NCBI GenBank assembly: GCA_945863785.1
Contig: CAMBAQ010000100.1
Location: 1 to 6,954, forward strand
Reading direction: 5' to 3'
Length of the DNA stretch: 6,954 nt
Source: Chthoniobacter flavus
Lineage (GTDB): Bacteria; Verrucomicrobiota; Verrucomicrobiia; Chthoniobacterales; Terrimicrobiaceae
The notes under the pieces are model-generated. The model was not told where the DNA came from, searched no databases, and saw only the letters and a program-made list of their open reading frames with translations. The translations under genes and the position numbers were made by a program. This document shows positions 5,652 to 6,954 of the stretch, piece by piece. Every line of letters starts with the position of its first letter. The first letter of the stretch is position 1.

Positions 5652-6536
5652 ATGTCCTTGATTGCAGCCGTTTCGGGAGTTCACGATTCGGGAGGTTATC
5701 GTCGGCCTCCCAATCTCGTTGCCTGGCTCGTCTTGATGCCGCTTTTGGCTTGGCTGTTCTTATTCGTCATCGTCCCCACCGTGATGCTCGTGGTGGTGAG
5801 TTTTGCGGAACGAGATGCTCTTGGCCGGATCGTTTACGATTTCACGCTGCAGAACTACATTCGCGCCTTCGATTGGCTTTGGCTAAAGGTTCTTTTATCT
5901 TCTCTCTGGTACGCGCTTCTCACCACACTCATTTGCATGTTCGTGGGTTATCCGGTGGCCTACACCATCGGGCGCGCTCCGCTCCATTGGCGCGGACTCC
6001 TTTTGATGCTCGTCATGGTGCCCTTTTGGACGAGTTTTTTGATTCGCACCTACGCTTGGATCACGATCCTGAGTAAAGACGGGCTCTTGAATAGCCTACT
6101 CGTTTCCGCTGGGATATTCTCCCACTCGGCGGAGATTCTTTATACCCCCTTCGCGATTGTGCTTGGACTGGTTTACAACTTTCTTCCCTTTATGATTCTC
6201 CCGATCTACACGAGCGTTGAGAAACTCGACAATGCCCTGATCGAGGCCGCCTATGATCTCGGCGCAGGCCCCGTGAGGGCATTCTCTCAGGTCATCATTC
6301 CCCTCACCCGCCCCGGCATTGCCGCTGGAGCCATGCTTGTATTCGTCCCTTCGATCGCCATGTTTGCCATCACGACGCTTATGGGTGGTGGAACAAATCC
6401 CACCATCGGCGAGGTCATTTTCAAACAATTCACCTCCGGCCGCAACCAACCCTTCGGCGCCGCCCTCGGCTCCATCCTCCTCCTCATCTTCGTCCTAGCG
6501 CTGTGGATCACCCGCAAATACCGCGAAGAGGACTAA
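5652..6536 (+). CDS. potB: Spermidine/putrescine-type ABC transporter permease, PotB-like
   Basis: Second inner-membrane subunit, expected to pair with the PotC-like protein around the translocation path. Starting at ATG 5652 gives 294 residues. The first helix (about 23-51) precedes VVVSFAERD. PFWTSFLIRTYAWITIL (about 124-140) is a hallmark of PotB proteins. The EAA loop is EAAYDLGAGPVRAFSQVIIP (198-217), and the end, MGGGTNPTIGEVIFKQF then PFGAALGSILLL, is also typical of PotB. Length is close to the family's 275-300. An in-frame GTG at 5625 is disfavoured because it lies inside the arm of the intercistronic stem-loop. No Shine-Dalgarno is visible before 5652. It is the last gene of the operon; the partner ATPase is not downstream, since the next gene is convergent and unrelated. 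Confidence 0.93.
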   Translation: MSLIAAVSGVHDSGGYRRPPNLVAWLVLMPLLAWLFLFVIVPTVMLVVVSFAERDALGRIVYDFTLQNYIRAFDWLWLKVLLSSLWYALLTTLICMFVGYPVAYTIGRAPLHWRGLLLMLVMVPFWTSFLIRTYAWITILSKDGLLNSLLVSAGIFSHSAEILYTPFAIVLGLVYNFLPFMILPIYTSVEKLDNALIEAAYDLGAGPVRAFSQVIIPLTRPGIAAGAMLVFVPSIAMFAITTLMGGGTNPTIGEVIFKQFTSGRNQPFGAALGSILLLIFVLALWITRKYREED

Positions 6537-6692
6537 CCTCCGCTTCTCACGCAAGGCACAAAGCTCGAATCACGTACGCTTCGCGACTATGGCGTGACAA
6601 GAGTAGAGACGCTGAATGGGCTGAAATCTGAGAGCCTGAAAGGCAGCGTAGCCACTATAGCGGGCCTTCGCACCGGGATTATGCTGGGGCCG
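6537..6692. other. Structured intergenic region between convergent genes
   Basis: This 156-base stretch has no gene. It folds on paper into two hairpins. One pairs ACGCTG (6609-6614) with CAGCGT (6644-6649), enclosing GGCT (6619-6622) with AGCC (6633-6636). The other pairs GGCC (6663-6666) with GGCC (6688-6691), plus two G-T pairs and GCA (6670-6672) with TGC (6682-6684). The second lies directly after the HipA-type stop codon and could aid termination, but neither is followed by a T-run. A further possible pairing joins TACGCT (6575-6580) to AGCGTA (6645-6650). It may be a dispersed intergenic element or a transcription-end region. Confidence 0.4.
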
Positions 6693-6954
6693 TTAATCGC
6701 TGGCGGTAGTTTCTTGTAGCCGTTCCCATCGCCGCTCGACCAACTCTTGGTAGCGTGCCTTCATTTCTTCCGAACAGAAGCCGGCGCTGATGAGGGGGAT
6801 TGCCGCGCTCAACCCCTTTTCGAATCGGCGTAGCGCGTTGGAGATCTGACGGTCGGTCAATCCCAATGCGTTCCCCAAGGCGAAGAAATCCCGCAGAGTG
6901 AGGCGCTTTTTCCTGCCCTGTATGGTCAGGGCGCTTTCCTCCGTGTCCTCGGGC
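6693..6954 (-). CDS. hipA: HipA-family kinase, C-terminal fragment (N-terminus beyond window edge)
   Basis: The minus strand is open from the right edge to a TAA at 6695-6693, giving 86 residues. The pattern matches the C-terminal helical end of HipA-type serine/threonine kinases: an acidic lead-in, then SALTIQGRKKRLTLRDFFALG, a helix LGLTDRQISNALRRFEKGL, and the ending FCSEEMKARYQELVERRWERL. In the family this part packs behind the kinase active site, whose motifs lie outside the window. HipA proteins are usually the toxin of a type II toxin-antitoxin pair with a small DNA-binding HipB, normally encoded upstream, here to the right of the window. Some HipA-like proteins have no toxin role, so function stays tentative. 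It is convergent with the transporter operon. A TTG at 6878 is an internal codon, not the real start, because the frame and the homology continue upstream of it. Confidence 0.75.
   Translation of the reverse strand, partial: PEDTEESALTIQGRKKRLTLRDFFALGNALGLTDRQISNALRRFEKGLSAAIPLISAGFCSEEMKARYQELVERRWERLQETTASD

Noticed and set aside
1..6954. tRNA, rRNA, CRISPR array, insertion sequence or attachment site
   Set aside because: Scanned by eye on both strands; no cloverleaf, spaced direct repeats, transposase motif or terminal inverted repeats were found.

Overview
This looks like an ordinary bacterial chromosome segment with a metabolic and transport layout. No rRNA, tRNA, CRISPR array, insertion sequence or phage gene is visible. 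The genes are typically bacterial, and most starts have no recognisable Shine-Dalgarno sequence. That feature, together with an animal-like UDP-glucose dehydrogenase next to a UDP-xylose synthase and short structured intergenic stretches, would fit a PVC-group bacterium such as Verrucomicrobiota. No marker gene proves this, so the lineage guess is weak.

Left block (1-3614, all minus strand): nucleotide-sugar synthesis. In order of transcription it holds a GDP-mannose-forming mannose-1-phosphate guanylyltransferase (3614 to 2547), a 313-base gap, a UDP-glucuronate decarboxylase (UDP-xylose synthase, 2233 to 1301), and 11 bases later a UDP-glucose 6-dehydrogenase (1289 to beyond the left edge). 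The last two catalyse consecutive steps, UDP-glucose to UDP-glucuronate to UDP-xylose, and are very probably co-transcribed. With GDP-mannose this suggests precursor supply for a surface or secreted polysaccharide; no glycosyltransferase lies in the window.

Middle block (3697-6536, plus strand): a polyamine-type ABC importer in the order inner-membrane permease (PotC type), substrate-binding lipoprotein (PotD type), second permease (PotB type). The first two genes overlap by 4 bases. The last two are separated by a 78-base spacer that holds a large, nearly perfect stem-loop. The ATPase (PotA) is not in the window.

Right edge (6693-6954, minus strand): the C-terminal 86 residues of a HipA-family kinase, convergent with the transporter operon. 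The intergenic stretch between them (6537-6692) can fold into several hairpins and resembles a structured intergenic element.

The most useful second looks are the intercistronic stem-loop, the divergent promoter region at 3615-3753 (where the guanylyltransferase may be read from a leaderless mRNA), the missing transporter ATPase, and a short coding-like relic at 2452-2517. I see no convincing evidence of a wholly new system.
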